A DNA stretch of 64,000 nucleotides from Isoetes taiwanensis (taxonomy: Eukaryota; Streptophyta; Lycopodiopsida; Isoetales; Isoetaceae): NCBI GenBank assembly GCA_021234155.1, contig JAJEKV010000059.1:909844-973843 (forward strand). Direction: 5' to 3'. Positions 20,457 through 32,300 of the stretch are shown here, one piece after another. Under the pieces are notes generated by a model. It made no database searches. It had not been told where the DNA came from and saw only the letters and a program-made list of their open reading frames with translations. Numbering within the stretch: the stretch's first letter is position 1; the number at the start of each line of letters is the position of its first letter. Position numbers and translations under genes: made by a program.

Positions 20457-21830
20457 AAACCTTTATAGAAGATTCATCTTTTACTATCACATCAGCTTTC
20501 CTTAGCCTGATGGTTTTTTGGGTGGACATTTCCCAGTAATAAGTCAATTTTATACTCACAAAAATATAAATATAATACCAACTTTCAATTTACCAAAAAA
20601 AAAAAAAAACAAATGTTAAATGTTAAGATTGCATTGCTTTTCTTCATTTATAGTCGATGTCATAAATAGATTTATAGATGAATAAATTAATAAAGAGACC
20701 TGTGGTTTGTTGGTAAGACTCTAAGTTTATAAATGACTACATTGCAGATTCAAATTTGTATGTTGCTACCAACTTCAAGATGGTGGCTTGCTACCAACTT
20801 CAAGATGGTGGCTTGCTACCAACTTCAAGATGGTGGCTATAGTGCAAAAATTCTAGAATGTATTTTATTGTTGTATCCATAAAAAATAACTCATGTGAGC
20901 ATTTTCAATAGACAGTAAAACATAAAAAGCTTTTCATCTCATAAAACACTACTCAAAATTTAATGAATAAAAAAGAGTCTTGTCATTGCTCATATCAATG
21001 TTCATGCTCTTGAATCACGAAGAGAATTCTCGACGACTTCCGCCTTTCAGTTGAATGTATTTTTGTATGGCAAGCAATTCTTAGGCACCTCAACTCAATA
21101 TTGTGGTGGAAAATAGGACAACAATGACAAATCTTCTCCATTTGTATGACGCTGCTTACCTCAGCCATAATTCTCCAATATTCTTACTGCAGATAGTTTT
21201 GATGGCCAAATTGATGGGATTCTTTGTAGCAGAGTTATGAGCTCATATTTTGGCAATGAATCATATCAATACAAATTTGTAACTACCCTCCAAACTTTGG
21301 CACCCAGTTTGAAGGTTCATTGGGAAATCTCGCTTCCTAGAGTCTGTGAACCCAAAGATAGTACATTTTTGGTTGCCTGCCTAACAAATCAACAACCTAT
21401 CATAATTCAATTTACAATCTTCAAGGAGGTTTTTGTTTAGTCCAATCCCTGCAGGTTCAGAAATAGAATTGCAATGGAAATTGGAGAAGGCTTCGGGGGC
21501 CCTTGGCTGACTTCACCAAACCTCTAATCGAAAGTTCCTAGAATCTAGGAACAATGCATAGTCACAATTCCTATTTGAAATTGGTATGTGCAATTGAGGT
21601 ACACCCAAAGGGGTTGCGGCAACAACAGCAATCGCCATTGCTTCAGCAGTTGTAGCACGAGCATTTATTCCAAATGCAAATGGTCTAGTTATGTCTTTCT
21701 ATATAGTGACTATCACAATATGGTTAGGTGGCCAAAAAAATCATATCATGCCATGAACTAGAAATACAATGCCACTATTCTTTCCCATGTCCTTCATGCA
21801 TTTAAGCTCTCGTTGATGAAACTCCCACTA
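20457..21830. other. Non-coding stretch with a 25 bp triple repeat
   Basis: No gene supported. AT-rich sequence with short frames only. The unit CTTGCTACCAACTTCAAGAT followed by GGTGG is repeated three times in tandem at about 20762-20836. Confidence 0.6.
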
Positions 21831-22100
21831 TAACAGCGTGAGGTCATCCACATACAAAGAAATACCTGTCAATTTGATTGCTTAACAGAGTATGATATCT
21901 TAAATAATTGGCTGTGACTATAAATTTTACATGATGGTGTTTAAACACTCTAGACGTGATGCTCTAATGATTGTCTACATGAATGTGGAAGCTTGTCTTG
22001 GAGCAGATCATTATCTAAACCTTCTTTGTGGGATCCTCATGTGCCTCCTCATGGAGGCCATAGACTACCACATTGTGGCATATGCAACTCTTCTTTTGTT
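21831..22100 (-). pseudogene. Copia reverse transcriptase fragment
   Basis: On the minus strand LTGISLYVDDLTLL (about 21830-21871) is the Ty1/copia RT catalytic motif YVDD with its usual hydrophobic neighbours. Upstream in the same direction, VVYGLHEEAHE and APRQASTFM correspond to the YGLKQAPR-type block. Stops interrupt it throughout. A related fragment lies at 25032-25251 and 35287-35335, split by the 10 kb LTR element. Confidence 0.7.
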
Positions 22101-22322
22101 GCTCTGTGAGTGATTGCCTAGTATTATCTCTCGTGTGAGTAGGCATAGCGATGGTTCCATCCATGAGAGCCTGAGGTTTCAAAGCTACTCGATCTGAAAG
22201 AACATGAAATTCCTATCTTGCCATGAACTAGAGCCACAATGCCACCATTCTTTCCCATTTCCTTCATCGTGCAAACTCTCGTTGGTGTGATTCATGCTCT
22301 AGTAGTGAGAGGCTATAATCCC

Positions 22323-22766
22323 CCACACATAACTACCATTAACATTAATTAATACAAACCATTGCATTCCACACTTAAAAATAAAATCCCCCCTTAAACC
22401 CCCTTTGGTTTGGGTGCATATTCACACGGGGGATGACTCCGGGTATCGAGAGCTGTTGGATGAGCATATATGCCTTTTATTCCTCGATCTAGACCGTACA
22501 TAGAGATCCTCGTTTGTTGGGTATGCCTGTACAAGTTTTGGTATACTGTATAACACAATTTGCGAAATACTATAAGATTTAAGATAATGTACTATATGGT
22601 GTTGATTTTGTACATGTATAACATGATTTTAGGGGCTCGCCACCACCCCACGTCACCCTCGTGTGAATATGCACCCAAACCAAAGGGGGTTTAAGGGGGA
22701 ATTTTATTTTTAAGTGTGGAATGCAATGGTTTGTATTAATTAATGTTAATGGTAGTTATGTGTTGG
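22323..22766. mobile_element. Foldback/MITE-like element, copy 2
   Basis: Arms of over 100 bp are inverted copies: left CACATAACTACCATTAACAT, right its complement ending near 22766. Both contain the GGTTTGGGTGCATATTCACA block shared with copies 1 and 3. It is followed by a GGCCC..GGGCC motif, as in copy 1. Confidence 0.85.
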
Positions 22767-24859
22767 TAATTATACTAAAAAATTTTTTTGGCCCTTCGGG
22801 CCCTAACAAAGGAGGAAAACTTTAATGGCCTTAGGAATTGTGTAAAGATTGATGAAAAAAATAGAAAAGCATTTAATACAAACCAAACACTTGCATAATT
22901 TTCATCATATGATTATTATGTGAGAATCGATAGAGATATCAACATATTTCCACAATTTATTGAACTTACATGGCATAGCAAATACTGTAGCATCATTATA
23001 AACATATTGAATATGCATGGCATAGCGAATACTCTAGCATCAAACATTCAATCGTAGTATGAAATATCCGCACTCCCATAACAAGTATGCAAAGTAAACA
23101 TTACCAACCCGATTGGAATATGAAGCACGAAAAAGGCAAGCAATGCAATAGGACATGCAACGACATTTGTCTCTGAATGCTTATGTATTTGGTAGCGTAA
23201 ATCGGATTAATCAAAAACAATGCATGCGGTGAAATACCAAACAAGATTGTTTAACACCAAAAGAATAAATATTTCAAAATGTGGTATTCCTACTAGATCT
23301 CGTAAAACATTATGTACCGGGTTCTACATTAAATAGCAAGATAAAGGAAAAAACGGGTAATAATGCTAGATATTAGAGAGTTGAAGGCCCTGATCTTGGC
23401 ATGTTAAGAGGATTTCCTTCAGCATCAATCACGTACATTCATTTCCATGGATCGTGCGTGATAACATTGGCACGGGTTACGCACAACCCATTTTCTCAAA
23501 ACAAATGTCTCACTTCTAATAACAAACCCATTCTATCGAACACACAATTGCACCCTCATGCCCCGAATATACCAAGGCAAAGGGTTACAATTTTTTAAAC
23601 CCACGAGAGGAATGAAAATGATATAAATGGAATCCTAGATACCTCGGAGATGCGATTGCTCTATTGCGACTTCTAGGCATTTTATTGCCCTTTGTTGTTG
23701 ACTTCGGAATTTATGGTTCGGATCTCGGAATTCATGGTGCACCCATCAAGATATCGGATATATTCTGCTTGTTGATGATAATGGCGATGATGCCGCTGGC
23801 GATGATGTTACAGCGAAAAGATTTGATTCCTGTGGTATTTTTGTTGGAGCTATTCAAATTCAACAAGAATTCTCGTTCATTTTCATTTAGCAATGTGGAT
23901 GAGCGAACAGAGCGATCTTGGGAGCGATATCTGAGGAACCGGATATGCAATAAGAGATGATCGGATTATGGCTCTCTAACGGATCTCAAAACAACTTTGC
24001 CTTCTCATAGTATAGTTCCAAAAGAAAAAAAAAATGGCATGAATCTCACCCTAACGCCTTCAAAAAAAAAAGGGAACACAAACAAAAGAAAACAAAGACG
24101 AGAGATGCAAAGCCATATCATACTTGGATTGAAGAGGAGAAGCGGTTTTGATGTGCCAGCCCCGTTGAGAAACTAGTATTGCATGTCCTCCAAATTGGGT
24201 GCAAGTCCAAACGGATTCATAAGGTTCCTGTTTCCATTTGCATAGCCTTTGCCGAAGCCCGTTGCATTGCAAATTACATATTAGGCAGCGACCCAATTGA
24301 TGATTTGCGACCCATGCAACTCTGACCAATTTGCACGCATATCAAATGTAAAAATGATTTGGGTTAGATCAACGCAAGAATATGAATTCAAGCTCTCGCA
24401 TACGATGCAAAAAATCAGCAAGTAGGGATATTTGAGGGTAATTTTGCTTGAACCGCCATTATCTCTGCCTTCTTGATTCCAGTTCTCCAATTTCAAAATT
24501 TCCAACGAAGTACTCAGTTTTCCTCTCCACTGCACGGTCGCAAAGAAACAATAAGAGAAGGAATAATTTGTGAACTAATTAAGTTGCGAACCCTATAATT
24601 ACTGTTCCTTGCCCTTCGTCTTTCTGATGCCTGCCGGACTAATTGACCCAATACAAATACCAGTCTATTCTTCTCGGTAAAACCACAACCCACTACAAGC
24701 ACCACGACCCAATGCTGAAAACAACATTCCATGGCCTGGAGAAGTTTCTGGCATCCAACACAGGCCCCAAAGGTCCCATCCTGCGGCATATCCACACTAC
24801 CCTAAAAAAAAACCCTAAAAATAATGAGAGGATATTCACACCCACCACAAAAGAAGCCT
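22767..24859. other. Intergenic stretch without a recognised gene
   Basis: Short frames on both strands (longest 98 codons at 23664) have no motifs, splice context or paralog here. I see no RNA gene or terminal repeats. Confidence 0.5.
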
Positions 24860-25031
24860 CCACCATAGGATTTGCCCCTTTTTCTAAAATCAACGGCTAA
24901 CAAAAGGGTGCGCTCTAGAAATACTATTTAGTACACCTGGATGAATACGGCCACCAAATCATATGAAAACCTTAGAGAAAACAGTACAAAAACAGAAAAA
25001 ACAACCCCCTGTTATAATGCTAGATATTCCA
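24860..25031. repeat. Dispersed repeat R1, copy B
   Basis: Begins at AAAATCAACGGCTAAC, carries TCTAGAAATACTATTTAGTA, and ends CCCCCTGTTATAATGCTAG. Copia RT sequence follows directly. Confidence 0.65.
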
Positions 25032-25251
25032 CATACAAAGAGGTACTTTGCAATTTGGCTGCTTGACAGTGTATCCTCTAACAATTGCATCTACGATCAT
25101 AAATTTTGCAAGACATGGTTGGTTATGCGTTGAAGGCCTAGACATGATGCTTTAACGGCCTAGACATGATGCTTTAACAATTTTATACATGAATGTGGAA
25201 GCTCATCTTAGAGAGAATCATTGTCTAAATCTTCTTTTTGAGATCCTCATG
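25032..25251 (-). pseudogene. Copia RT fragment split by the LTR element
   Basis: Close paralog of 21850-22040, with the same order of motifs up to GATCCTCATG. The remainder, TGCATCCTCTTGGAGGCCAT, resumes at 35292 after the 10 kb insertion and encodes VYGLQEDAHE on the minus strand. The unoccupied paralog at 22030 reads GATCCTCATGTGCCTCCTCA, confirming the insertion point. Confidence 0.75.
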
Positions 25252-26807
25252 TGTGACGTTCCAGCATAATATACGGTATGAATACGTATATTATACTGAC
25301 ACGTCACTAGTACATGTCGACTCAGACGACATGTACACGGCGACCGTAAAGGGTAGTACCCTAGGGTACGACCTTGTGAACCATTATATTGCACATGTTA
25401 AGGCCACATGTGAATATAATATCTTTTGCCATGTGGCAATAGCCCATTGACCAAAAGGGCCCAGCCCTAAAATTCGTGGGGATAAAGGGGCATAAACCCT
25501 AAAAGGAAACCCTTTCGGTTTTACGGCCCTATAGGTCCGGATTGGAGCAGCATTGGACGCCATTTTCACCTGAAGAGTAGCAGAGGAATCGAATTCCCTA
25601 GGTTGCAGCTTCGATCCAAGACCCGGAGATCTCGAAATCCAAGAACATGGGCGCTTTTAGGAGGAGTGGGAGCCAGCCAAGAAGCGGGTTAGTGGTTGAT
25701 CCGATAGTTAGATCCGAGTTTTCAGCCCTCATTCCATAGGATTAGTATCCATTCTTAGCTATAGGCTACCCCTACTGACCTAAGAATGATAAACACTAAC
25801 AAAGGAACCTAACCATGTATGATTAGGTAGATTAGAATAGATGTATTCTATTATTTCGGATTCTGTTGTATTGATGTTTTGACATTCTATCGCCACTCTT
25901 GTGTATTGGGAAGGGGTAGAGACCCGAGCCCAAGTAGATGGATGATCCTAGTTTTAGCCCATTAATTCCTAATTAATGCGGCGCATAAGAACGCCGGCCG
26001 TGGGTGGCGGAGCTAGACCGGCCGACAAGGGAGGGCTTGTCTAATCAAAGTTGATCCCTCCGCATGCGTAGCGACGGCCGGGAACGTTGCGAAAGGGCCT
26101 AAATACCACGGCACCGCGTGAGGGCGGGGTATGGGCTCGACACCTCTTGGGTGATGCGTCATCTTCTAGGGGGTTCAAGTCGATTATCTGACGGTGGCTC
26201 TCGGCTCGCTGTGATTGACATGAACCTTCTGGGGAGTGATCTCCTCCTGCCTCATCGGGCTGGGGAGATGCAACCCGATAGTAGTAGCCCCTCGCTATTC
26301 ACACCGGGCAACGGTACTTGGGGCTCCAATACTTTTCAGCCTATCTCAAAAGTATGCAGGGAGAGGGCGGATGGAGTGGACTACCCAACGCCCATGTTCC
26401 TATGCCACCAAATCCATTTGCCATGAATTGCCGGCAGATTGTTATCAGGAGACCCAAGCCGTCGGGTCTTTCCCCATGAGTCCGGAGCACGGGTAGGATC
26501 TCCCCATGTTATGTTGATGTTCTTGATGTGTTGTTGCAGCTACGTGATATGGTGGACCACCCGCCGAGGTGGGTATGTTATTGTTGTTGTCATGTGCTCA
26601 TGTTTGCCTTACGCTCGCAGCTAGGGGCGATCTCGAGGGAGAGGCGGGATGAATGACACGCCCATTCTTTCCCGTCGGGTTCTTGGCCACCATCAAGGGC
26701 CCGATGTTAGGTGGGCGACCTCATGTCGTGGAAAGAATCTTTGGTTTGAGGGATGATCTCCAGTTTGTATACGATCGGGGCATCGTATATGAGCTGGAGC
26801 CGTCACA
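25252..26807 (+). repeat. 5' LTR, 1556 bp
   Basis: Bounded by TGTGACG and GTCACA. The 5' 200 bp carries four successive inverted repeats. The 3' part contains GTATACGATCGGGGCATCGT. Confidence 0.93.
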
Positions 26808-26808
26808 A

Positions 26809-26820
26809 TGGTATCAGAGC
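26809..26820 (+). promoter_or_regulatory. Primer-binding site
   Basis: TGGTATCAGAGC, the standard plant LTR-element site complementary to the 3' end of initiator tRNA-Met, one base after the 5' LTR. It primes minus-strand DNA synthesis. Confidence 0.95.
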
Positions 26821-28098
26821 TTCGATCTTAGCAGACCAGGATCGAGCACTGACCGTAATCCTATAGGAACTAACTAATCTAGACATTCAGTCTTGGAGAT
26901 AAAAGCCCAAGCACGAACCTCGAGTAGTGGGAAATTTTTTCTTCCCGGGGTAGAGTTAGTAATTATTTAGAATTAGGATAAGTAGAGAACATATTTAAAA
27001 TGAAATAGATAGGAGAAAAGTTTTCTAGGAAAACCTAATAAGTTTTAGTCACTTTTGACCGACACCTCCAAGGGTGCGCCAGGAGCATGTTAGGTCCATA
27101 CCTAATTGGTCTCTCGCGCACTCTTAGAGGGGTCACCCCATATGAACCCTAGAACTCGGCCTTAGAACCCCAAATTGTAAAATATAAGATGAAATCCCGC
27201 TTAAAAAGCTCGAATTAGCTAGATTTGTATGTTAAAACACAGAAAAACATTAAGTAAAAGTCATTTTTGGAGCAACACCTCTAAGGGTGCGCCAGGGCAT
27301 AGTTAGGTCATGACCTAACACCCTTCTCGCGCACTCTTAGAGGGGTCCCTTAAAAGTGACCTCAGAATTTGATCCAAATTTACTTAAATTCTAAAAGTAA
27401 TGATAGAATCTTGCTTATAATGCTTAAATTAGTTAGAAATGCATGTTAATTTGTTTAAATTAGATAAGTTTAAAGCAAAAAGAGGTCAACACCTCTAAGG
27501 ATGCAACAGGGCATAGTTAGGTCTGGACTTAACACGCTCCTCGCGCATGGTTAGAAGGGTTCGAGGAAAAATAGTTGAAGAAGACCCAGCTTCGATTCGG
27601 GATATGGAGGATTTCACCAACAAACCAAGAAAATAAGCACTTAGGCCAAACCCTAAAATTTAACCCTATACATTAAGTGGACTTAGACCTCATTTTAGGG
27701 TTTCCCACGTTGTCCTTCGAGCTTGTCCCAGCAGCGATCTTCCCACTGATCCAAATCGAACTCATCAAACAATGGCTAGGACGGAGCAGACCGCTTCGTA
27801 AGGTAAGCAACGATGATAAGCTTGGCGCTAAGTCCTCGGCTTCAGCGTAAACCTCAAAGATGCTGAAGAGAAACCGAAGGTCGACATGGAGAGGTGACCT
27901 AGATACCACCAAATCTAGAGAAGAGGCGGAAGAAAGAAGAGAAGACCAGGAGGAAAGAAGAGAAGGCAAAGAGGAAAGAGGAAAAGCAAAGAGGAGAGAA
28001 GAGAGGGCAAAAAGAAAGCACGTGAAGCAGCCAAGAAGACCAATGGCCAAATCAGGAACTAAGAGCGTGGAAGAACACCACAGAAAGGCAAAAGGGTG

Positions 28099-28236
28099 AT
28101 GGCGACGAGCCCCGCAAAAAGAAGAGGGAGGAGCTCGGCCGACATCGCCATCGGTGAACGCACCCGAAGGCGCACCAACCTCCATCATCGCCGGAAGATT
28201 CGAGGGACGGTAACTTCTTGGAAGAAGTACTTGTAG
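28099..28236 (+). CDS. Small basic ORF, possible histone-tail remnant
   Basis: ATG-initiated, 45 residues, highly Arg/Lys-rich: MATSPAKRRGRSSAD, later KIRGTVTSWKKY. The GTV followed by basic residues recalls the start of the H3 alpha-N helix (RPGTVALREIRKY), and an H3-like core lies 450 bp downstream on the same strand. The link is inference. It may simply be a chance frame in GC-rich DNA. Confidence 0.25.
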   Translation: MATSPAKRRGRSSADIAIGERTRRRTNLHHRRKIRGTVTSWKKYL

Positions 28237-28681
28237 GAACGTGGGAGAATCCCTCGCTAAGAACAAGAACACCATCCCAGAGACGATGAACCCCAAGAGG
28301 AGGGCCAAACCCCAGCCCAAGACCCGCAGACCCCGTGATTGAACTACCCCCAATGCCTCCACCGCTGCGAATGGCAAGAAGCAGGAAGCTAGATGCGCAT
28401 AAATCAGCCGAAAGAAGGCTTAACAAAACGCCGTGAGAATCATACACTTTAGGCCGAAGAGGAGGTACCACAAAGAGTTAGCGGGACTATACCATATATA
28501 AGAGGATGCACACGAAAGTAGCACGCTGCCTATTACGCTGCACACAAGGTAAAATATATTGAAGGAGGGCGGCCAACAACACGGAGACACCCTTTTGAAA
28601 CCCCCCCGAAAGCTTCCTGACCCCCGTAAGCCAAGAGAAGATCCCAAATTTCAAGATTTGGGAAAGTTTTGAGAACCGACA

Positions 28682-28932
28682 CTTCCAACGGAGTTAATGA
28701 TTTCTTATCCCCGTGAGCTGCATTCCGAGATTTGTCCGGAGATTTTGTGGGATTTCGACCCGACAAGCCAGTAACCAACGACATGTTACTGCCGCTTTAC
28801 AAGAAGCAAAGAGAAATGGAGGCCGCGGCAACACTTCAAGATTCATCGGCATGCACGATCCATGCAAAAAGAGTCACGCTTCAGCCAAAGGACATGAGAC
28901 TGGCCAAATACATCAAGAGGACAGATAAATAG
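28682..28932 (+). pseudogene. CENH3/histone H3-like core remnant inside the LTR element
   Basis: Across three frames the plus strand reads PTELMIS (alpha-1 start), PEILWDFDPTS (end of alpha-1 and loop 1), VTAALQEA (alpha-2) and then an open frame to a stop: ACTIHAKRVTLQPKDMRLAKYIKR (loop 2 and alpha-3), given here as ACTIHAKRVTL plus QPKDMRLAKYIKR. The match to H3 [22 protein letters not shown] is unmistakable, and KRVTL rather than KRVTI is the form I associate with CENH3. At least two frameshifts are needed, so it is a decayed copy or multi-exon remnant. It is distinct from the H3-like sequence at 7 kb. Confidence 0.65.
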
Positions 28933-29359
28933 AACAGAAGCTACTTTTTGTAACTAACAGGCTTATATGGAAAGTGTGAAAAATTTGAATAATAAGGATA
29001 TATAGTTGTTTAAAACGTGCATTGAATTAAGTATAGTAGTAGTTAAGTAGCAAATGTGAAATTTTGGCCAACACCTCTAAGGGTGCGCCAAAGCACAGTT
29101 AGGTCTGAACCTAACACCTTCCTCGCGCACTCTTAGAGGGGTCTAGCCAACTGGGCCCTTGATCAGCCACTTACCTGCTCCAAATGAAGTAAATAAGCAA
29201 AGAAACTTGCAGTTCAGAAGAAAATAAGTAGGAATTCACGTCTTTGAACTTGTTCTTGGCACCCATTAGGCATAGGTAGGCCAACACCTCCAAGAGTGCG
29301 CCAGAGGCCACTTAGGTCCCAACCTAACGCCCTCCTCGCGCACTCTTAGAGGGGTTCGA

Positions 29360-32300
29360 TTTTCCAAACCCCATAACTTGAGCTACAGAGCTCTAAATCG
29401 CCTGAAATTTGTTGCAATAGGACCGTTAGACAGCCTAGAATCCATTTATGACCTCAAATTAGGCTAGAAATGTCAAACCCCAGCTCAAAATGACCAAAAT
29501 TGCTCAAACCCTTGAATTATTTTCCCAAACTGTGATTTGTTTGTAAATAGAAGCATACCCCATTAGTACCTCACAAGTATTGCTCTCAGCTCAAAGCTGA
29601 TGCCTTACTCCTAGATAGAAGTGCCCAAGAACACCCCTTTGTTATAGTCATCTAGACCTCAGCATAGCAACCCAAGTCCAACTGTTGGTACATCACCTCT
29701 GCTCATGCCAAAGGCATAAACCCTGACCTAATTTTGTGTCCTTCTAATAGAGTTTGACCTATACAGCCGCCACATTCACACTCCCTATTGCCAGGATACC
29801 TAGAAAGGAGCTAGAGTCTAGAGCTGCCCAAGTCACTCCATGTGTAGAGATTGGACTCCCCCAAACCAACTTTGCTAAGACCTTAGAGTATGCCTCAAAC
29901 ATCATGGAGGTTTTGCAAAACAACCCTCATTTCATGCCATACCACACATCCTAATGTCCATAGACTTGGAGATTATAGATATGTCTCCAGTAATGCTGCT
30001 CGAGCCATCTTGCTTGCTTATAGAGCCCAACATGTTGTAGGATAGCCTTTCAAGTAGACCCTTAGACTCTAGGATATACGAGCGTTGCTTTCGAAGTACA
30101 GGGCCAGAGCCACAGAAGAGCTAGAGACGCAACTTCTCGAAGACATCAAGGTCCCAGCTGATGTACATACAGATAAGGAGAGGAGACCGAAAAGGCAGAC
30201 CCAAGAGAGGGAAGCACGGCGACAAACACCTCAACCGACAAACGAGTAGAACAGGACACCACCGGCCTATCACAATCTTCATCAAATGGGAAGAACATTT
30301 GGTAACCAACGGCATCAAGAATCTTCTAGATGTCAACCTCCCGGCTACCATGTCCACGAGCTCACATCAGAAAGAGGATCTCGATGTCTTCACCAACTCG
30401 ACGCACATGAGTTTCAAATGGAATAATGCAAGGCAAGAAAAATATGTACGCCAGAAGACGTTAGGACATCGATGCCGCTGTTAGCATCACGAAGCTAGGA
30501 CCGTGAGGGCATAATCTTCCATCGAGGAGAGAAGTCAGCCGACACCGGGTTTATAGAAACCGGAGGGAAGACCACCGACACTTTGGCCCCAGCAGCTCAA
30601 GCGAATGTCATGCAACGCCAACAAAAGAAGCAACCAAGATAGGCAACCTCGCGAATTATTAATCGCATATAGGACGTTGAGCGGCCACCGCATTCCTCTA
30701 CGCCGGACATACATTAAGGAGGAGCATCTTTTTCAAGGGATCACATCGCCAAACTCTTCGCAACTTGGGGTGACCTGCTCGGATCGGATTATGAAACTCA
30801 ACAATAGTAGCAAGATCTCAAGGAACTCAAAAGCTGGAGAAGTGCTAGCAACCCACTTCTTCCACGAGCCGCCTAGAGGCAACGGGGAGGATCAAAAACC
30901 GACGGGCACAATCAAAACCACCGAGGGTACCTCAAGACAAGAAGACGGTGATAGCACCGAGGAACGCGGACAACGCCCAAAGTGATCGAGGGGATCAGCA
31001 AGGAAGATTGGAAGCTCGATGGAGAACCAACTAGGCGAAAGGCGCAGGCGAGGCGGAAGCCGATGACTTGCACGGATTTGCATGCAACTTGGTGAACCCA
31101 AGGATGGACGATTCAAAGAACAACTACGGTAAGAGAACAACCCCGTGAGGAGTATAGCCAAAGGAATCACGCGACAAATTTCCCTCAAGAGACGCCTCCA
31201 AATAGCTTCAAGTATCATGAAGGGGGGAACAATTACCACCGAGAACGGGATCAGAAGCGGATCAAAATGTCGGCATCAACGAAAGCAGCACACTTTTTTA
31301 GTTAGAATGTGATGCAAAGCGTGCCGTTGTGCCATAATAAAACATCTGAGGGCCCAAATATATCAACAAGTTACTCGAGCACGAAAGTCGACGCGACAAA
31401 TAGGGAGGATATAGATCGTCAACACCATTGCACCGAGAGGAACACCGATGACATTGCCAAGGAGTAGGTGTGCAACTCGAAGGGAGGCACAAGGGGGGGC
31501 CTAATAGCTCTAGTAGTAATTGTAATTATGTAAGCTATATGCTTTGCATGCATAGTTCCCTTGTTATTCCTTCCCTCCCATAGCGTAACAGATCAAAGGA
31601 AGAGATGTCAGGCAAATTGCAGGGGTGAAGCGATCAACATCTTCAACACTCTTCGGCAACATGATAACGACAAGAGGACTCGATGTATGAGACGTCGATG
31701 GAGTCGAGGAAACAATATCGGATACAGAGTCGTCCTTTAGCTGCCAAGACAAAGAGTTCAAGATGAAAGATCTTTTTCAACGGCGCCACCTTCAGGCTTT
31801 TGAAAAGCATCCATATTGTGATTAGAAGGCATTTCCAAATATTCTCGCTAAAAGGATTGCCCCAATATTGAGCTAAGCGTCAAGGATTGGGAAGGAAATG
31901 CATAGGAGTAACTATATTTATACACGATTGTTAACAGACGTCCAACATATTGAAACCACTTGGTGAGATTGATCACCTCGCTAAGAAGGAATCATTACTA
32001 GGATATTTGTTGACCATGTATAAATCTAGTACCTCCAAAAGAATAATCCAACCGAAAGAAAAGAAGTAATCTAACAAGTCCGGCCAACTTGTTACGATGA
32101 CATCAATTCGATTGGTAGGAATATTCCAAGAGTTTAAATAACTAAGAAAGGGGGAATCTCTAGAATATAAAAGAATAGTACATGCAAGGTACATCTAAAA
32201 TAAAAATTATAGTAATCAAATAGTCTTTTGAGACAAAAGGAATTGTCATGATGACAAAACCTTGTGGTTTAGAATCGTTCTAACTAAGTAGGTAACCCGT

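Larger units (their letters stand above)
27065..29356. repeat. Five palindromic 70-75 bp repeat units in the LTR-element interior
   Basis: Units at about 27063-27136, 27280-27347, 27487-27556, 29071-29143 and 29283-29356. Each starts ACACCTCYAAGGGTGCGCCA, has an inner TTAGGTC..GACCTAA pair, and ends CTCGCGCACTCTTAGAGGGG. Outer arms pair (CCTCTAAGGGTGCGC with GCGCACTCTTAGAGG), so each unit can fold as a nested hairpin. The third unit is the most degenerate. Confidence 0.88.

Noticed and set aside
25252-26877. ORFs within the LTRs
   Set aside because: Frames at equivalent LTR positions are not conserved between the two LTRs and no protein motif is seen.
27673-28377. Long minus-strand ORF, 234 residues, hydrophobic and Ser-rich
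   Set aside because: It is the antisense of a purine-rich, Lys/Glu/Arg-coding stretch in the LTR element; composition explains the open frame and no domain is visible.
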